This document shows, piece after piece, positions 37,779 to 47,769 of a DNA stretch of 64,000 bases. A model generated the notes under the pieces. It searched no databases. It was not told where the DNA came from and worked only from the letters and a program-made list of their open reading frames with translations. Made by a program: the position numbers and the translations under genes. Positions within the stretch are counted from its first letter, which is position 1; each line of letters starts with the position of its first letter. Origin of the DNA: Bog-756 sp963727075 (lineage in GTDB: Bacteria > Actinomycetota > Acidimicrobiia > Acidimicrobiales > RAAP-2); assembly GCA_963727075.1 (NCBI GenBank), contig CAVSET010000006.1, positions 1,240,001-1,304,000 of the forward strand, read 5' to 3'.

Positions 37779-38810
37779 ATGACACCCGATCTCACCATCA
37801 TCGTGCCCGCCTACAACGAGGCCCACCGGTTGCCGGGCGGGATGGAGCGCTTCGATGCAGCCGTGGCCGATGAGGCGGTGGACGTGAAGCGCACCGAGGT
37901 GATCGTGGTGGACGACGGGAGCACCGACGCCACCGCCAGCACCGCCCGCTCACTGCTCGCCCACCTGCCCCACCACCGGGTGGTCAGCCTTCCGGCCAAC
38001 GCCGGCAAGGGAGCAGCCGTCCGGGCCGGCGTCGCCCTGGCTCGGGGGGCGTGCACGGCGTACATGGACGCCGACATGGCCATCGACCCGAGAGCCGTCC
38101 CCCTCCTCCTCGACGGTCTCCGCACCAACGACCTGGCCATCGGGTCGCGCGCCCTGCCCGATTCGATGGTCGACGGCACCTACGCCCTCCGAGCCGTGAT
38201 GGGGCGGATGTTCAACTGGATGGTGACCACCGGAACGGGGCTCGGTCTGCACGACACGCAGTGCGGGTTCAAGGCGTTCCGGACCCCGGCCGCCCGACTC
38301 CTCTTCCACCTGGTGCGTATCGACCGATTCGCCTTCGACGTCGAGATCCTGGCTCGGGCCCGGCGTCTCGGCCTGCGCGTCACCGAGGTCCCAGTGCAGT
38401 GGAAGCACGTGCCGGGCAGCACCATCCATCCCCTGTACGATTCGATCACCATGCTCGAGGACGTCTACCGCTCACGGTTCGGGCTGTTGCCCGCCCCTCC
38501 CCTCCTGAGCGTGGCCGTCGTCGATCCCTCCACGGCCTCTCCGTCCGACGAGATGGTCGGGCGGGTGTGCTCGGTCGTCTCCCAGTCGCTCGAGGGCGCG
38601 CCCGTGCCCGTGGTGACCAACGGCTCGGCCGTCACCGTCCTCCTCCCGCTGGTCGATGGCGAAGCGGCGGCCACCGTGCTCTCGGCCGTGCGGGCGGAAT
38701 TCGGGTCCTGGCGGGTGGTCCGGCAGTCGGTCACCGTCGGTCAGCTGGTGTCCTTCGGCCCCCTGTCGGGCCGGCTCCGGGCTGCTCCGGCCCCGGATGG
38801 GACGGGGTGA
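37779..38810 (+). CDS. family 2 glycosyltransferase (dolichyl-phosphate glucosyltransferase-like)
   Basis: 343 residues. The GT2 domain (about 1-235) shows LTIIVPAYNEAHRLPG, VIVVDDGSTDAT, NAGKGAAVRAGV, the DxD-like YMDADMAIDP and DTQCGFKAFR. This pattern belongs to polyprenyl-phosphate glucosyl/mannosyl transferases, which load a lipid carrier at the membrane; no membrane segment is visible, so it would be peripheral. The last 80 residues are an extra alpha/beta part of unknown role. First gene of a plus-strand run with the acyltransferase and epimerase. Confidence 0.88.
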   Translation: MTPDLTIIVPAYNEAHRLPGGMERFDAAVADEAVDVKRTEVIVVDDGSTDATASTARSLLAHLPHHRVVSLPANAGKGAAVRAGVALARGACTAYMDADMAIDPRAVPLLLDGLRTNDLAIGSRALPDSMVDGTYALRAVMGRMFNWMVTTGTGLGLHDTQCGFKAFRTPAARLLFHLVRIDRFAFDVEILARARRLGLRVTEVPVQWKHVPGSTIHPLYDSITMLEDVYRSRFGLLPAPPLLSVAVVDPSTASPSDEMVGRVCSVVSQSLEGAPVPVVTNGSAVTVLLPLVDGEAAATVLSAVRAEFGSWRVVRQSVTVGQLVSFGPLSGRLRAAPAPDGTG

Positions 38811-38875
38811 GCACGGCTCCGATCCGGTCGGATCGGGCCGCCGGGCGACATGTCCCGGGCCACTACGATGCACCG

Positions 38876-39937
38876 GTGACCGATGAACCGCCGGACACCA
38901 CCCGGACGGCGGCCCGCCCGGAGCGGGCGGTCGAGAGCGAGTCGATCGAGACCACGGCGGTGGGCAGCCCGGCCCGGCGCCCGAGCCCGCACCCTGAGGC
39001 GAGTCCGTACCCTGGCCCGAGCGCCGATCCGAGCCCGATCGAAGGTCCCGGTCCCGGGCCCGGCGGGATGGCCGGGCCGGAGACTGCGCCGACGCCACCA
39101 TCCCGGCTCCCGGTCGCCGTCGGCCCGTCGGACGACCGTGCCCCGGTCGACCCGAGGCGGTCCGACGTCGACGAGTGGGGCCGCTCCGAGCACATGCGCT
39201 CCCTCGTGCGACGGCTCTACGACCCGATGTACCGGTACTGGTTCCGGGTGGAGTGGGACGGCCTGGATAAGATCCCGCACGCCGGCGGCGCCCTCCTGAT
39301 CGCCAACCATGCCGGTGCCATCCCCTCGGATGCGCCGGCCATCATGCACGGCATCGAAGAGGAGCTGGGCCGGCCGGTCTACGGCCTCGCCGACTACTTC
39401 TTCCGGACCATCCCGTTCGTCGGCACCATGTGGTCGAGGACCGGGGGCGTGCCGGCCCATCCCGACAACGCCTACCGGCTCCTCCACGACCAGCAGCAGC
39501 TGGCCCTGGTGTTCCCCGAGGGCACCAAGGCCACCTCCAAGACCTACACCGACCGGTACCGGCTCCGGCGGTTCGGGCGAGGCGGCTTCGTGGAGATCGC
39601 CATGCGGGCCGGCGTGCCGATCATCCCCATCGCGGTGGTCGGCGCCGAGGAGTCCATGCCCATCCTGTTCCGCCTGGGCGGCGTGGCCAAGGTCTTCAAC
39701 CTCCCCTACTTCCCGGTGACGGCCAATTCCCTGCTACTGGGTCCGCTGGGGTACGTGACCTACTTCCCGGTGAAGATCAAGCTGCGGGTGCTCGATCCCG
39801 TCACGTTCGACGTGGAGCCCGGGCTGGGGCGGTACTCGCGCAGCAAGGTGATGGACGAGGCCGAGAACATCCGGGCCAAGCTCCAGGATGCTCTCCACGA
39901 CATGCTGCGAGAGCGCCGCAGCATCTGGTTCGGCTGA
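38876..39937 (+). CDS. PlsC-like lysophospholipid/glycerol-phosphate acyltransferase
   Basis: 353 residues from a GTG. The first 95 residues are a Pro/Ser-rich disordered extension. The acyltransferase domain has motif I as NHAGAIPSDAP (the H-x6-D spacing typical of the actinobacterial subgroup), a GGVPAHPDNAYRLL segment, motif III FPEGTKATSK and motif IV VPIIPIAVVGAEE. It probably acylates lysophospholipid or a related alcohol at the membrane. It is followed after four bases by the epimerase gene; a similar epimerase/acyltransferase pair (Rv0501/Rv0502) is conserved in mycobacteria. Confidence 0.88.
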   Translation: MTDEPPDTTRTAARPERAVESESIETTAVGSPARRPSPHPEASPYPGPSADPSPIEGPGPGPGGMAGPETAPTPPSRLPVAVGPSDDRAPVDPRRSDVDEWGRSEHMRSLVRRLYDPMYRYWFRVEWDGLDKIPHAGGALLIANHAGAIPSDAPAIMHGIEEELGRPVYGLADYFFRTIPFVGTMWSRTGGVPAHPDNAYRLLHDQQQLALVFPEGTKATSKTYTDRYRLRRFGRGGFVEIAMRAGVPIIPIAVVGAEESMPILFRLGGVAKVFNLPYFPVTANSLLLGPLGYVTYFPVKIKLRVLDPVTFDVEPGLGRYSRSKVMDEAENIRAKLQDALHDMLRERRSIWFG

Positions 39938-39941
39938 GCCG

Positions 39942-40988
39942 ATGGGGCGGCGCGTCCTGATCACCGGGCTCGACACTTTTTGGGGCGGGCGCATGGCCCA
40001 GGCACTCGAGAACGAGCCCGACGTCGAGATGATCCTCGGCCTCGGGGCCAACGAGCCCAGGGTGCCCCTCGAGCGCACCGAGTTCGTCCGGTCCGACCAG
40101 AAGTACTCGATCCTGAGCCGCATCGTTCGGGCCACCCAGGTCGACACCATCGTGCACACGTTCCTCGAGACCAACTCGGTGAACATCCCGAGCCGCGTGC
40201 TCCACGAGATCAACGTCATCGGCACGCTCAACCTCCTGGCCGCGGCCGGCTCCGGAGGATCGTCGGTCCGCCAGGTGGTGGTGAAGTCCTCCACCCATGT
40301 GTACGGAGCCGCCGAGAACGACCCGGCCTGGTTCCGTGAGGACACCAAGCGCCAGAGCCCGGTGCGCACCCGCCTCGAGCGCTCGCTCATCGAGGTCGAG
40401 TCCCTGGTGCGGGACTTCACCTTCGACAACCCGCACCTGGTGGTCTCGGTCCTCCGGTTCGCCAACGTCCTCGGGACCGACATCATCACCCCCATCAGCC
40501 AGAACCTCCGACGCCGACTGCTGCCGTGTATCGCCGGGTTCGACCCGCTGGTCCAGTTCATCGAGGAGGACGACGTCGTCCGGGCCCTCGAGTACGTCAC
40601 CAGGCACCGGGTCCCGGGCGTGTTCAACGTGGCCGGCGCGGGCAAGCTGCCCTGGAGTGAAGTGGCCTCGATCAGCGGTGCGTACCTGCTCCCGCTGCCC
40701 CCCATACGGCCCCGAGCCTTCGTCGCCCCCCTCCGCCAGCTGGGCCTCGTCCAGTTCCCACCGGAGATGGAGGGCGTCATCCGCTACGGACGAGGGGTGG
40801 ACATCTCCCGGCTCCTCGAAGCGGGATTCCGCTACCGCTATACGAGCGCCGGCGCGGTCGAGAGCTTCGCCCGGGCCAACAACCTGCGCCGGTCCACCGG
40901 ACCGGAGGGTCCCGCCTACCGCTACGAACAGGACGTGGAGCAGTTCTTCCGGCACTCCCCCGCCGTGGTCCGAGGCGTCGACGGCTGA
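39942..40988 (+). CDS. NAD-dependent epimerase/dehydratase family protein (extended SDR)
   Basis: 348 residues. Nucleotide-binding loop LITGLDTFWGGRMAQALE at the N-terminus, VIGTLNLLAAAG, and VKSSTHVYGAAENDPAWF in the position of the catalytic Ser/Tyr region. It is annotated as galE-like in relatives, but the loop differs from classical GxxGxxG and the YxxxK motif is not obvious, so it may be a non-catalytic or divergent member. It immediately follows the acyltransferase gene and probably shares its transcript. Confidence 0.85.
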   Translation: MGRRVLITGLDTFWGGRMAQALENEPDVEMILGLGANEPRVPLERTEFVRSDQKYSILSRIVRATQVDTIVHTFLETNSVNIPSRVLHEINVIGTLNLLAAAGSGGSSVRQVVVKSSTHVYGAAENDPAWFREDTKRQSPVRTRLERSLIEVESLVRDFTFDNPHLVVSVLRFANVLGTDIITPISQNLRRRLLPCIAGFDPLVQFIEEDDVVRALEYVTRHRVPGVFNVAGAGKLPWSEVASISGAYLLPLPPIRPRAFVAPLRQLGLVQFPPEMEGVIRYGRGVDISRLLEAGFRYRYTSAGAVESFARANNLRRSTGPEGPAYRYEQDVEQFFRHSPAVVRGVDG

Positions 40989-41211
40989 TCGACGCGTCGT
41001 CATTATCATCGCGTCGTCACCTGTCCGCGTCGTCGGTCGAGCCCTGACCGGACGTCTCGCCGGTGCGACCGGACCCACTGATCTGCCCACCCGTCAACGA
41101 GCCCGGTGCTGGTCGATCCGCCGTGGATCGGCAAGCTCAGACGATCGCACACCGAGTGCCGAGGGTCTCGAAACCAGGGTTTCCGGCCCGGCTACCCGGG
41201 TAGGGCCGTCC

Positions 41212-42729
41212 CTAGGGCACCGACGGCAGCGGGTTGTGTTCGTAGGCCGGCGCCGAGTCCGGCGCCAGCTCCCCGAGCCGACCCTGCTGGACCATCGGCA
41301 ACCACTTCCAGGCGATCGCCGAGGTCAGGCTCGGGAACACGTACGACTTGAAGAGCTGCGATCGTTTCGGCTCCGGTATGCGGCTGAGTTGGACCACGAC
41401 CGTGTCTCCGGCTTTGATCTGTTGGTTCCATTCCTTCGCAGTCCTGAGGCCGACATCGGTCGACATGGACGTCTGGACGCCGATCAACAAGACCACCCCG
41501 ACCACGAGAGCCGAGGCCACCGAAAGCTTGGACCGCTTCCGTCGATGGGCCGGCATCGTCCGGGGCATCGCGAAAACGGTGATGGCGAGGGCGATCACGA
41601 TCAGCAGATTGACCATGGTGTACCGGCTGGAGTAGCCGACGGTCACCACCCCGAAGCTCACCCGGCCGATGGCCACGGTCAGGTCGAACAGGAGCGCAAA
41701 CACGATGAGAGCGGCCGGCAGAGGCAGGGCGGTGGAGGACTTCCAGGACCGCACCGAGCTGGTCAACGCCCCGACGGCCAGGATCAACAGGGCTCCGCCT
41801 ATGGCCTCGTGAAGGACCGGGTCGGAGAACCTCGTGGGGAACACACTGCCGATGAGTGCCAGCGCGAACTGTCCGGTCTGTCCCAGATGGTGGAAGGCGA
41901 ACGACGTTGAGCCCCCACCCGTCGTGGAGGTGGTAAAGCTGAACCCGCGGAAGTAGACGACGAACGCGGCGATCGAAGCGGGGATCCACACGGCAAGGGG
42001 GAACGCCAGTTGACGAGTGCCCCTGACCCGCCATAGCAAGCACAGCAGACCAACGGGCCACAGAAGCAGGCCCTGCAACGAGGAGAAACTGGCTATGGCG
42101 GCAACCGCCACAGCCATGACCAGGCCGACCTTCGAGACGTTCTTGCGACTCAGGATGAAGAGAAGGGCCATGGTGCAGAGCAGCACCAGGTACCAGGCGA
42201 TTTGAAATGCCCACAATGCGTTCTGGGTGTCAACGATGCTGAACCACACGAGACTCAACAGGATCGTCTGCCAAAAGGTGATCGACCTTCCCGAGTACGA
42301 CGGATACGTGCCCAGCAACAGCACGAACGAGATGATGAACAGGGCGGCGCTGACGTAGACGATGGTGGCTGTGTTCAGGTGGGTCAGAAACCCGATTCCG
42401 GCAACCAGGAGGTAAGGGAACAGCTCCCTGTTCTCGTTGTGTTGCTGCCACAGCTGACTCCAGTCAAGATGATGGTGCAGCGCATTGTTGACGATGGGGA
42501 CGAAGCTCCAATCGTCCCAATAGATCCCGTTGCGCACAAAATGAGCCACGAAGACCAGGTACAGAGCGGCCGGTATGGCGGCAGCCGCGGCGACGGCGAT
42601 GCGCCGCTTCCAGCTGGACGTTCCCGGGACAACCGCAGGGGCTGCATCGGGGGCGCTGCCCACCGGCGGATCCCCGCCCATGTCAGGGGATTCTCGGGCG
42701 GCGGTCTCTTGGGCCTGAACAGACACCAC
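41212..42729 (-). CDS. polytopic membrane protein of the polysaccharide cluster
   Basis: 505 residues with about ten or eleven membrane spans, starting with RIAVAAAAAIPAALYLVFVA. The first outside loop, NGIYWDDWSFVPIVNNALHH, has paired aspartates as in GT-C-fold glycosyltransferases and related lipid-linked-sugar enzymes, but I cannot assign a family. The C-terminal 90 residues are probably extracellular. GAGGA lies eleven bases before the GTG chosen. Last gene of the minus-strand polysaccharide run; a remnant resembling its N-terminus lies at 49814-50017. Confidence 0.75.
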   Translation of the reverse strand: MVSVQAQETAARESPDMGGDPPVGSAPDAAPAVVPGTSSWKRRIAVAAAAAIPAALYLVFVAHFVRNGIYWDDWSFVPIVNNALHHHLDWSQLWQQHNENRELFPYLLVAGIGFLTHLNTATIVYVSAALFIISFVLLLGTYPSYSGRSITFWQTILLSLVWFSIVDTQNALWAFQIAWYLVLLCTMALLFILSRKNVSKVGLVMAVAVAAIASFSSLQGLLLWPVGLLCLLWRVRGTRQLAFPLAVWIPASIAAFVVYFRGFSFTTSTTGGGSTSFAFHHLGQTGQFALALIGSVFPTRFSDPVLHEAIGGALLILAVGALTSSVRSWKSSTALPLPAALIVFALLFDLTVAIGRVSFGVVTVGYSSRYTMVNLLIVIALAITVFAMPRTMPAHRRKRSKLSVASALVVGVVLLIGVQTSMSTDVGLRTAKEWNQQIKAGDTVVVQLSRIPEPKRSQLFKSYVFPSLTSAIAWKWLPMVQQGRLGELAPDSAPAYEHNPLPSVP

Positions 42730-42924
42730 GGTCAGAGGTTCCTCCTGGTCAGGCCCACCGGTGCAGGCCCGCGACGACCTGCCCTCCCACACGACCTACA
42801 CACCCAGCACCTTGACCTGCATGTCCACTCTTTCCACTGTTGGCCTTGTTGACCTCACGACATCGGGCGCGGCCCCTCGATCCCGTACGGATCTGAGAGG
42901 TCCCGAGCTGTCGACCTGAGCGAG

Positions 42925-43551
42925 CTAGTCCCTCTTCAACCAGACCATCCGTAGCTCCGGACCGCGGATGGACCACTCCTCACTGGTCATGGCGTATCGC
43001 AGGTGGTCCTCCCACTCGCCATTGATCTCCAAGAAACCAAGGGCCACACCCTCGTTCCGCAGCCCGAGCTTTTCGACCACCCGGCGGCTCGCCGCATTCC
43101 GAGGGATGATGGCGATCTCCACGCGATGGAGCCTGAGGGTCTCGAACGCAAACTGCAGCACCACGACGACGGCCTCGGGAATGAGACCGGAGCCAGCCAT
43201 CTCCTCATCGATCCAGTAGCCGATGGACCCGTTCTGGAACGGGCCGCGTTGGATCGAGGAGAGGGTTATCTCACCGGCGAAGCGGCCCTCGACGAAGATC
43301 CCGAACCCGAAGCCGCTGCCGAGCTGGCGCTCCCGCTCCCGCATCCCGCACCGAGCCGCGAAACTGGCGGCGTCCTCCGGTGCCAGTGGAGCCCCCTTGG
43401 ATCTCGGCTCCCAGGGCACGAGCCAGGTGCGACAGCGGGTCCGCACCTCCAACCACGCCTCGTAGTCGCTGTCCACCAGGGTCGCCAGCCGGATCCGCCA
43501 TCCCTGCAGTTCGAGGGACCTGACCGTTGGGGCACGCAGGCTGGGACTCAT
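42925..43551 (-). CDS. GNAT acetyltransferase, RimJ/RimL type
   Basis: 208 residues. It has RIRLATLVDSDYEAWLEV, FVEGRFAGEITLSSIQRG, IGYWIDEEMAGSGLIPEAVV (acetyl-CoA loop) and IIPRNAASRRVVEKLGLRNE, the full order of RimJ-type N-acetyltransferases that act on protein N-termini or amino compounds. Flanked by polysaccharide genes, but the same subfamily is common in housekeeping settings, so a link to the glycan pathway is only positional. Confidence 0.9.
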   Translation of the reverse strand: MSPSLRAPTVRSLELQGWRIRLATLVDSDYEAWLEVRTRCRTWLVPWEPRSKGAPLAPEDAASFAARCGMRERERQLGSGFGFGIFVEGRFAGEITLSSIQRGPFQNGSIGYWIDEEMAGSGLIPEAVVVVLQFAFETLRLHRVEIAIIPRNAASRRVVEKLGLRNEGVALGFLEINGEWEDHLRYAMTSEEWSIRGPELRMVWLKRD

Positions 43552-43680
43552 GGCTGCTCAACGGCCCCCGCCGCGGGACCGCCGGGCGCGGTAGCCACCG
43601 TCCGGCCCAGGGGACGCCCGGACACCGTCCCGTTCGTGCCGGCCCCTCTCGGAGCAAATAGGAGCACGCAGGCATGGTAG

Positions 43681-45639
43681 TTACCTCCGGCTGACAAGGC
43701 CAGAACCTGGGGTTTCATGCCGGTCATCGGACAGAGGCGGCGGCCGGGCCCGGGTTGACGGGCTCGACAGTGAACCGTGGGCGGAGCTCACCGGTCCAAG
43801 CCGCGGAGTCCACGCAGCCGCGCGTAGAGTTCGGCGCAAGCCCGCGCTGTAGCGAAAGAGCCTCGTCGATTCGATGGCCGCAACCTCGGCTTCCAGCCTC
43901 GCCATCTCACCCATGACCCGGCGATGGGCCTCACTCAGCTGAACAATCTCCCGATCGCGCTGGAGCAGGTGGGCCTGGTGCGCCAGCGCATCAGCATTCC
44001 GGCCCCGCTCAGCGTCGTGCACCGCTTCGGTCAGCTCGTCCGCACGGGTGATGCTGGCGTGATTCTCCATCTCGAGCGTTCTGACCCGCTCGGCATACTC
44101 ATTGATGGTTGCCAGCAACTCCTCACGATCACTGATGAAACCGTCGAGCACCTCCTGTGCCTTCTTGCTGGATCGCCACGCATACTGCTCATAGCCGATG
44201 ACCGAGTCGATGAGATCCGGCGAGCCGCGCCTGAAGAGAACGGCGTCCGGTGACAAGTACGTCGCGTCATATTCGAAGTCACGAAAGAAGTGACTGGCAG
44301 CGAAGAGTCGAGCCCAGTGGTCCGGAGTCCGGACGTTGATGTGGGTCGCCTCCTCGAACCCTTCGGATGTCGACGAGAAGAGAACGGACTCGGCATGGCA
44401 CGTTAGGTTGGCGATGACGAATCCCGCCACTGACTCAGGCATGTGCTCGATGACTTCGATGATGGTGATCAAGTCGAAGTGACCGTCTATCTCATCGGTG
44501 AGTGAGGCAACCGAGCAGTAGGGTGCGACCGACGGTGGCACGTGGGCGATCGCCCACTCCGATACGTCGATGCCCCGAGCGTCGATGCCGCGATCGCGCA
44601 ATGCCTCGACCAGAAATCCTATGGCGCAGCCGGCGTCGAGGACGGAGGTCGGTTTGATCTCCTCGTTGATCCTGTCGGCCACGTTCGAGAAGAAGGACGA
44701 CCATTGTGGCTCACCGGGAAGATACGGGGCGTCGCCCTCGTTGCCATAATGGGCGTAGTACTCCTCGTCGTAGTAGTTGGCGAACTCTTGGACCAGCTGG
44801 TCGCTATCCACCGAAGCGGCAAGGTCCAGTTGGCTCAGAGCCCGATGGAGGACGAGGTACCGGTTCGGGACCTCTCGCTCTGGACCGTCAGGGCTGGATT
44901 GTCCGAAGCCGTGGAAGGATTGCTGGGCGGCGAGGATCTGACCGTCGGTCGGGACGATGTCGAATCGGCGGAGATGCTTGATCAGCTCGGCCAGTCCGAG
45001 CGCGAGATCGCTCTCGAAGGCTTCGATTCCGATGACAATGCCGGGCAGATCCTCCCAGAGACTCAGTGCAGAGCGGTTGTACTCGTCCCAGAGCACGAGT
45101 CCATCCTCGAACGAGAGATGCTCGTCCTCGGACAGCGTCTGTGCCACGTCAAATGGATGGCGGTGGACCAGGACGATTGACGGCGAGATGCCGAGGGCTT
45201 CGATCCAAAAGGGAGCCAACATGGCGTTCCGGGGATCGGCCCACGACCAGGAGCCCCCATCCGCCACATCACCCGACTTCACCCCAGAAACGCTGGCAAA
45301 GACCCGGCGGGCCTCGTCGTAGTGGTCGCCCAGTCGATTCCGCAGATCGAGGCGGGAGACGAGCGCGGGCTTCTTCGAACTTCCTCCCAGTTCGGAGAGG
45401 AGTCGGTCGTTGAACCGAGTGAGCCCCTCGGGCGCACGGGCTGCTCCAGATGCCGATGTCGACCGACCAATGTGAGGAAGTCCCAGCTGACTGAGCTGCT
45501 CGGCGATGAGCTCGAGCCCACTGTGGTGCATTCCGACGATGAACACACCGTGTTGGACATTGACCTCGGGCACCGCCACGGGGCTGTCTGCAGCGCGATC
45601 CCGACCCGTGTGCTCAGACCGCTGCACGCGATCCATCAT
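43681..45639 (-). CDS. sulfotransferase-methyltransferase fusion with C-terminal coiled coil
   Basis: 652 residues with three parts. Residues about 20-240 resemble a PAPS sulfotransferase: VFIVGMHHSGLELIAEQL in the place of the 5' phosphosulfate loop, and IVLVHRHPFDVAQTLSED in the place of the 3' phosphate motif. Residues about 280-500 form a class I SAM methyltransferase (VLDAGCAIGFLVEALRDRG, FDLITIIEVIEHM). Residues about 530-620 form a coiled coil. It probably modifies a glycan with sulfate and methyl groups. It overlaps the end of the upstream double glycosyltransferase gene by 26 bases, so they are coupled. Start between 45639 and 45759 is uncertain. Confidence 0.78.
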   Translation of the reverse strand: MMDRVQRSEHTGRDRAADSPVAVPEVNVQHGVFIVGMHHSGLELIAEQLSQLGLPHIGRSTSASGAARAPEGLTRFNDRLLSELGGSSKKPALVSRLDLRNRLGDHYDEARRVFASVSGVKSGDVADGGSWSWADPRNAMLAPFWIEALGISPSIVLVHRHPFDVAQTLSEDEHLSFEDGLVLWDEYNRSALSLWEDLPGIVIGIEAFESDLALGLAELIKHLRRFDIVPTDGQILAAQQSFHGFGQSSPDGPEREVPNRYLVLHRALSQLDLAASVDSDQLVQEFANYYDEEYYAHYGNEGDAPYLPGEPQWSSFFSNVADRINEEIKPTSVLDAGCAIGFLVEALRDRGIDARGIDVSEWAIAHVPPSVAPYCSVASLTDEIDGHFDLITIIEVIEHMPESVAGFVIANLTCHAESVLFSSTSEGFEEATHINVRTPDHWARLFAASHFFRDFEYDATYLSPDAVLFRRGSPDLIDSVIGYEQYAWRSSKKAQEVLDGFISDREELLATINEYAERVRTLEMENHASITRADELTEAVHDAERGRNADALAHQAHLLQRDREIVQLSEAHRRVMGEMARLEAEVAAIESTRLFRYSAGLRRTLRAAAWTPRLGPVSSAHGSLSSPSTRARPPPLSDDRHETPGSGLVSRR

Positions 45640-47659
45640 CCGCTGCGGTCTGACCTGGTTCGGAGTCTTGTTCGAGAGGGTCCGCCGCGATGAGGCCGGT
45701 GAGCAACTTGAGCCACCGCTCATCCTCCTCGGGTGAACGCACCGGACAGCGCGCATCAAGACGACTCAGATTCGGATTGTAGAACGGATCACCCTGCACC
45801 AGGAGATCCATCCATCGGCCCAGGAACTCCTGGACATCGCTGCTGTAACCCGAGTAGCCACGGCTGACAGATTCGTAGTGAGTCAACTCAGCGTGGGGGG
45901 TGTAGAGGATTCTGTACCCGGCCTTTCCGAGGCGGATACAGAAGTCCACATCGTTGTAGCCCACGGCGAGCGCTTCGTCGAAACCACCGACCTCTTCGAA
46001 CACTGTGCGCCGCACGAGCATGCACGCCGCCGTGACCGCGCTGTATTGATGAACCATCTGGTCCCATCCGATATAGGCACGCAAACCCTTCGGCAACCCG
46101 GTGAAGATGTGACCTGCTGGGCCACCAAATCCAAGGACGACACCACCATGTTGCAACTTCCCGTCCGGATAGATGAGGCGAGCGCCGACCGCGCCGACCT
46201 CTGGCCGCTGTCCCAGCTCGGCGAGGGCGTGCAACCACCCGCCAGTGGTAGCCTCGATGTCGTTGTTCATGAAGAGCAGCATGTCCGACTCGCTCCTGGC
46301 TGCCGCGGCATTGTTGATTGCCGACCAGTTGAACACCCCTGGATAGTCCATGAGTCGGATGTCGGGACGCTTTGCGAGCTGCCGGCACAGGACACGGGTC
46401 TCCGGATCGGTGCTCCCGTTGTCCACCAGGATGATTTCCTCGATGGGGTAGCCCGGATCGGCGTTCAGTGAATCGAGACATTTCGCCGTCAATCCCGCTT
46501 GATCACGAAATGGGATGATGATGCTCACCGTGGGTGCGCCGCGGATCTTCCGGCGGACGTGATATGCGCCCTTGAACGGGCCACTCTCGACGGAAGCGTC
46601 GATTCCCCTCCGCACCACCGCGTCTTCCAGTGCCTTCCTGCTGGCGAGATGGGCCCACGGCTTGGCGTCCTCGGCCAAGGCGGCCGACCCGGCAACGGCG
46701 CGCCAGTGGTACAGGACCCTCGGGATGTGCACCACCTTCCGGGCGAGCTCGGTGGCCCTCAGCATGACGTCATAGTCCTGGCTTCCGTCGAACTCCGGGC
46801 GAAAACCACCGATGTGCCTCAGCAGGTCACTGCGGATTGCCAGCAGATGCCCCAGGTAGGGATAGACGAGCAGGAGATCGGCGTCCCAGTCGGGCTTGAA
46901 CATGGGCAAGTAGCGGCGATGCAACTGGTCGAGCTTGTCTTCATCGGAATAGACCACGTCGACATCGTGTGCTCTGGCGATGGCCGCCACCACTTCGGCC
47001 AGGGCGTCCGGTTCGAGGACGTCGTCGTGGTCGAGAAGGGCGACGAACTCCCCGGTGGCGGCAGCCAACGCCCGATTGGTCGCACGTGAGATGCCACCAT
47101 TCCGCTCGAGGGCCATCACCTTTATCCTCGGATCACCATTGGCGAACTCGGCCATGGCCGCGGTCAGCTCCGGGTCCTCCGATCCGTCATCGCAGAGGCA
47201 GAGCTCCCAATTCCGATAGGTCTGCTCGAGCACCGAGAGCACGCACTCCCGGAAGTACCAGAGGAGCGGCTTGTACACGGGCACCACGATGCTGACAAGT
47301 GGGCCCTCCGATGGGACCTGAAGTTCAAGCACCTCGTCGGCATGCTCGGCGCGGTACCGGTCCCATGAGTGGAGCCAATGCCAGTAGCTCGTTGAGGACC
47401 ACCCGCCCCCGACGCTCCAGTCCTGTTCCGGAAGAGCGACCGGAGCCTGCTCGGTTCTGGCCTCCGCCAGTTGATCGGTCAGCCAACCCAACGCATCGAC
47501 CACGGACACGTCACGGCGGCCGTCGTCGACACCCGAGCCCGTCGCGTCATTCGCCTGTCGCGACTTGCCAACGCCCGACACCCGGGTCCTCTCAATCCGT
47601 GAAGCCTGCCGACAACTCCGTGTCGGTCGCCCATCGATCGGGACCGGCACCTCATCCAT
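45614..47659 (-). CDS. double GT2 glycosyltransferase
   Basis: 681 residues with two family 2 domains in tandem. The first (about 120-330) has VSIVVPVYKPLLWYFRECV, CDDGSEDPEL, LLDHDDVLEPDAL and YSDEDKLD. The second (about 380-640) has VSIIIPFRDQAGLTAKCLDS, LVDNGSTDPETR, LFMNNDIEATTGGWL and GYNDVDFCIRL. This layout is typical of enzymes building O-antigen or exopolysaccharide backbones (two linkages by one protein). Cytoplasmic face of the membrane. The N-terminal 50 residues before VSVVDALGWL are weakly supported, so the start may be lower. Confidence 0.9.
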   Translation of the reverse strand: MDEVPVPIDGRPTRSCRQASRIERTRVSGVGKSRQANDATGSGVDDGRRDVSVVDALGWLTDQLAEARTEQAPVALPEQDWSVGGGWSSTSYWHWLHSWDRYRAEHADEVLELQVPSEGPLVSIVVPVYKPLLWYFRECVLSVLEQTYRNWELCLCDDGSEDPELTAAMAEFANGDPRIKVMALERNGGISRATNRALAAATGEFVALLDHDDVLEPDALAEVVAAIARAHDVDVVYSDEDKLDQLHRRYLPMFKPDWDADLLLVYPYLGHLLAIRSDLLRHIGGFRPEFDGSQDYDVMLRATELARKVVHIPRVLYHWRAVAGSAALAEDAKPWAHLASRKALEDAVVRRGIDASVESGPFKGAYHVRRKIRGAPTVSIIIPFRDQAGLTAKCLDSLNADPGYPIEEIILVDNGSTDPETRVLCRQLAKRPDIRLMDYPGVFNWSAINNAAAARSESDMLLFMNNDIEATTGGWLHALAELGQRPEVGAVGARLIYPDGKLQHGGVVLGFGGPAGHIFTGLPKGLRAYIGWDQMVHQYSAVTAACMLVRRTVFEEVGGFDEALAVGYNDVDFCIRLGKAGYRILYTPHAELTHYESVSRGYSGYSSDVQEFLGRWMDLLVQGDPFYNPNLSRLDARCPVRSPEEDERWLKLLTGLIAADPLEQDSEPGQTAADDGSRAAV

Positions 47660-47742
47660 CGCCGGACAGCCCAGCGATCCCTCGCACGACGGGCCCTGAC
47701 ATTACCATGCTGGTGCATCCAACCGTGCGATCTCGCAGGTCC

Positions 47743-47769
47743 TTGGAGGTTGCCGGCCGGAGGTATAGT
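47743..47769 (+). promoter_or_regulatory. possible promoter in the divergent polysaccharide region
   Basis: TTGGAG (47743-47748), a 15-base spacer and TATAGT (47764-47769). The spacer is short, so this is tentative. The 275-base gap 47660-47934 must carry promoters for both the minus-strand run and the plus-strand pair. Confidence 0.25.
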
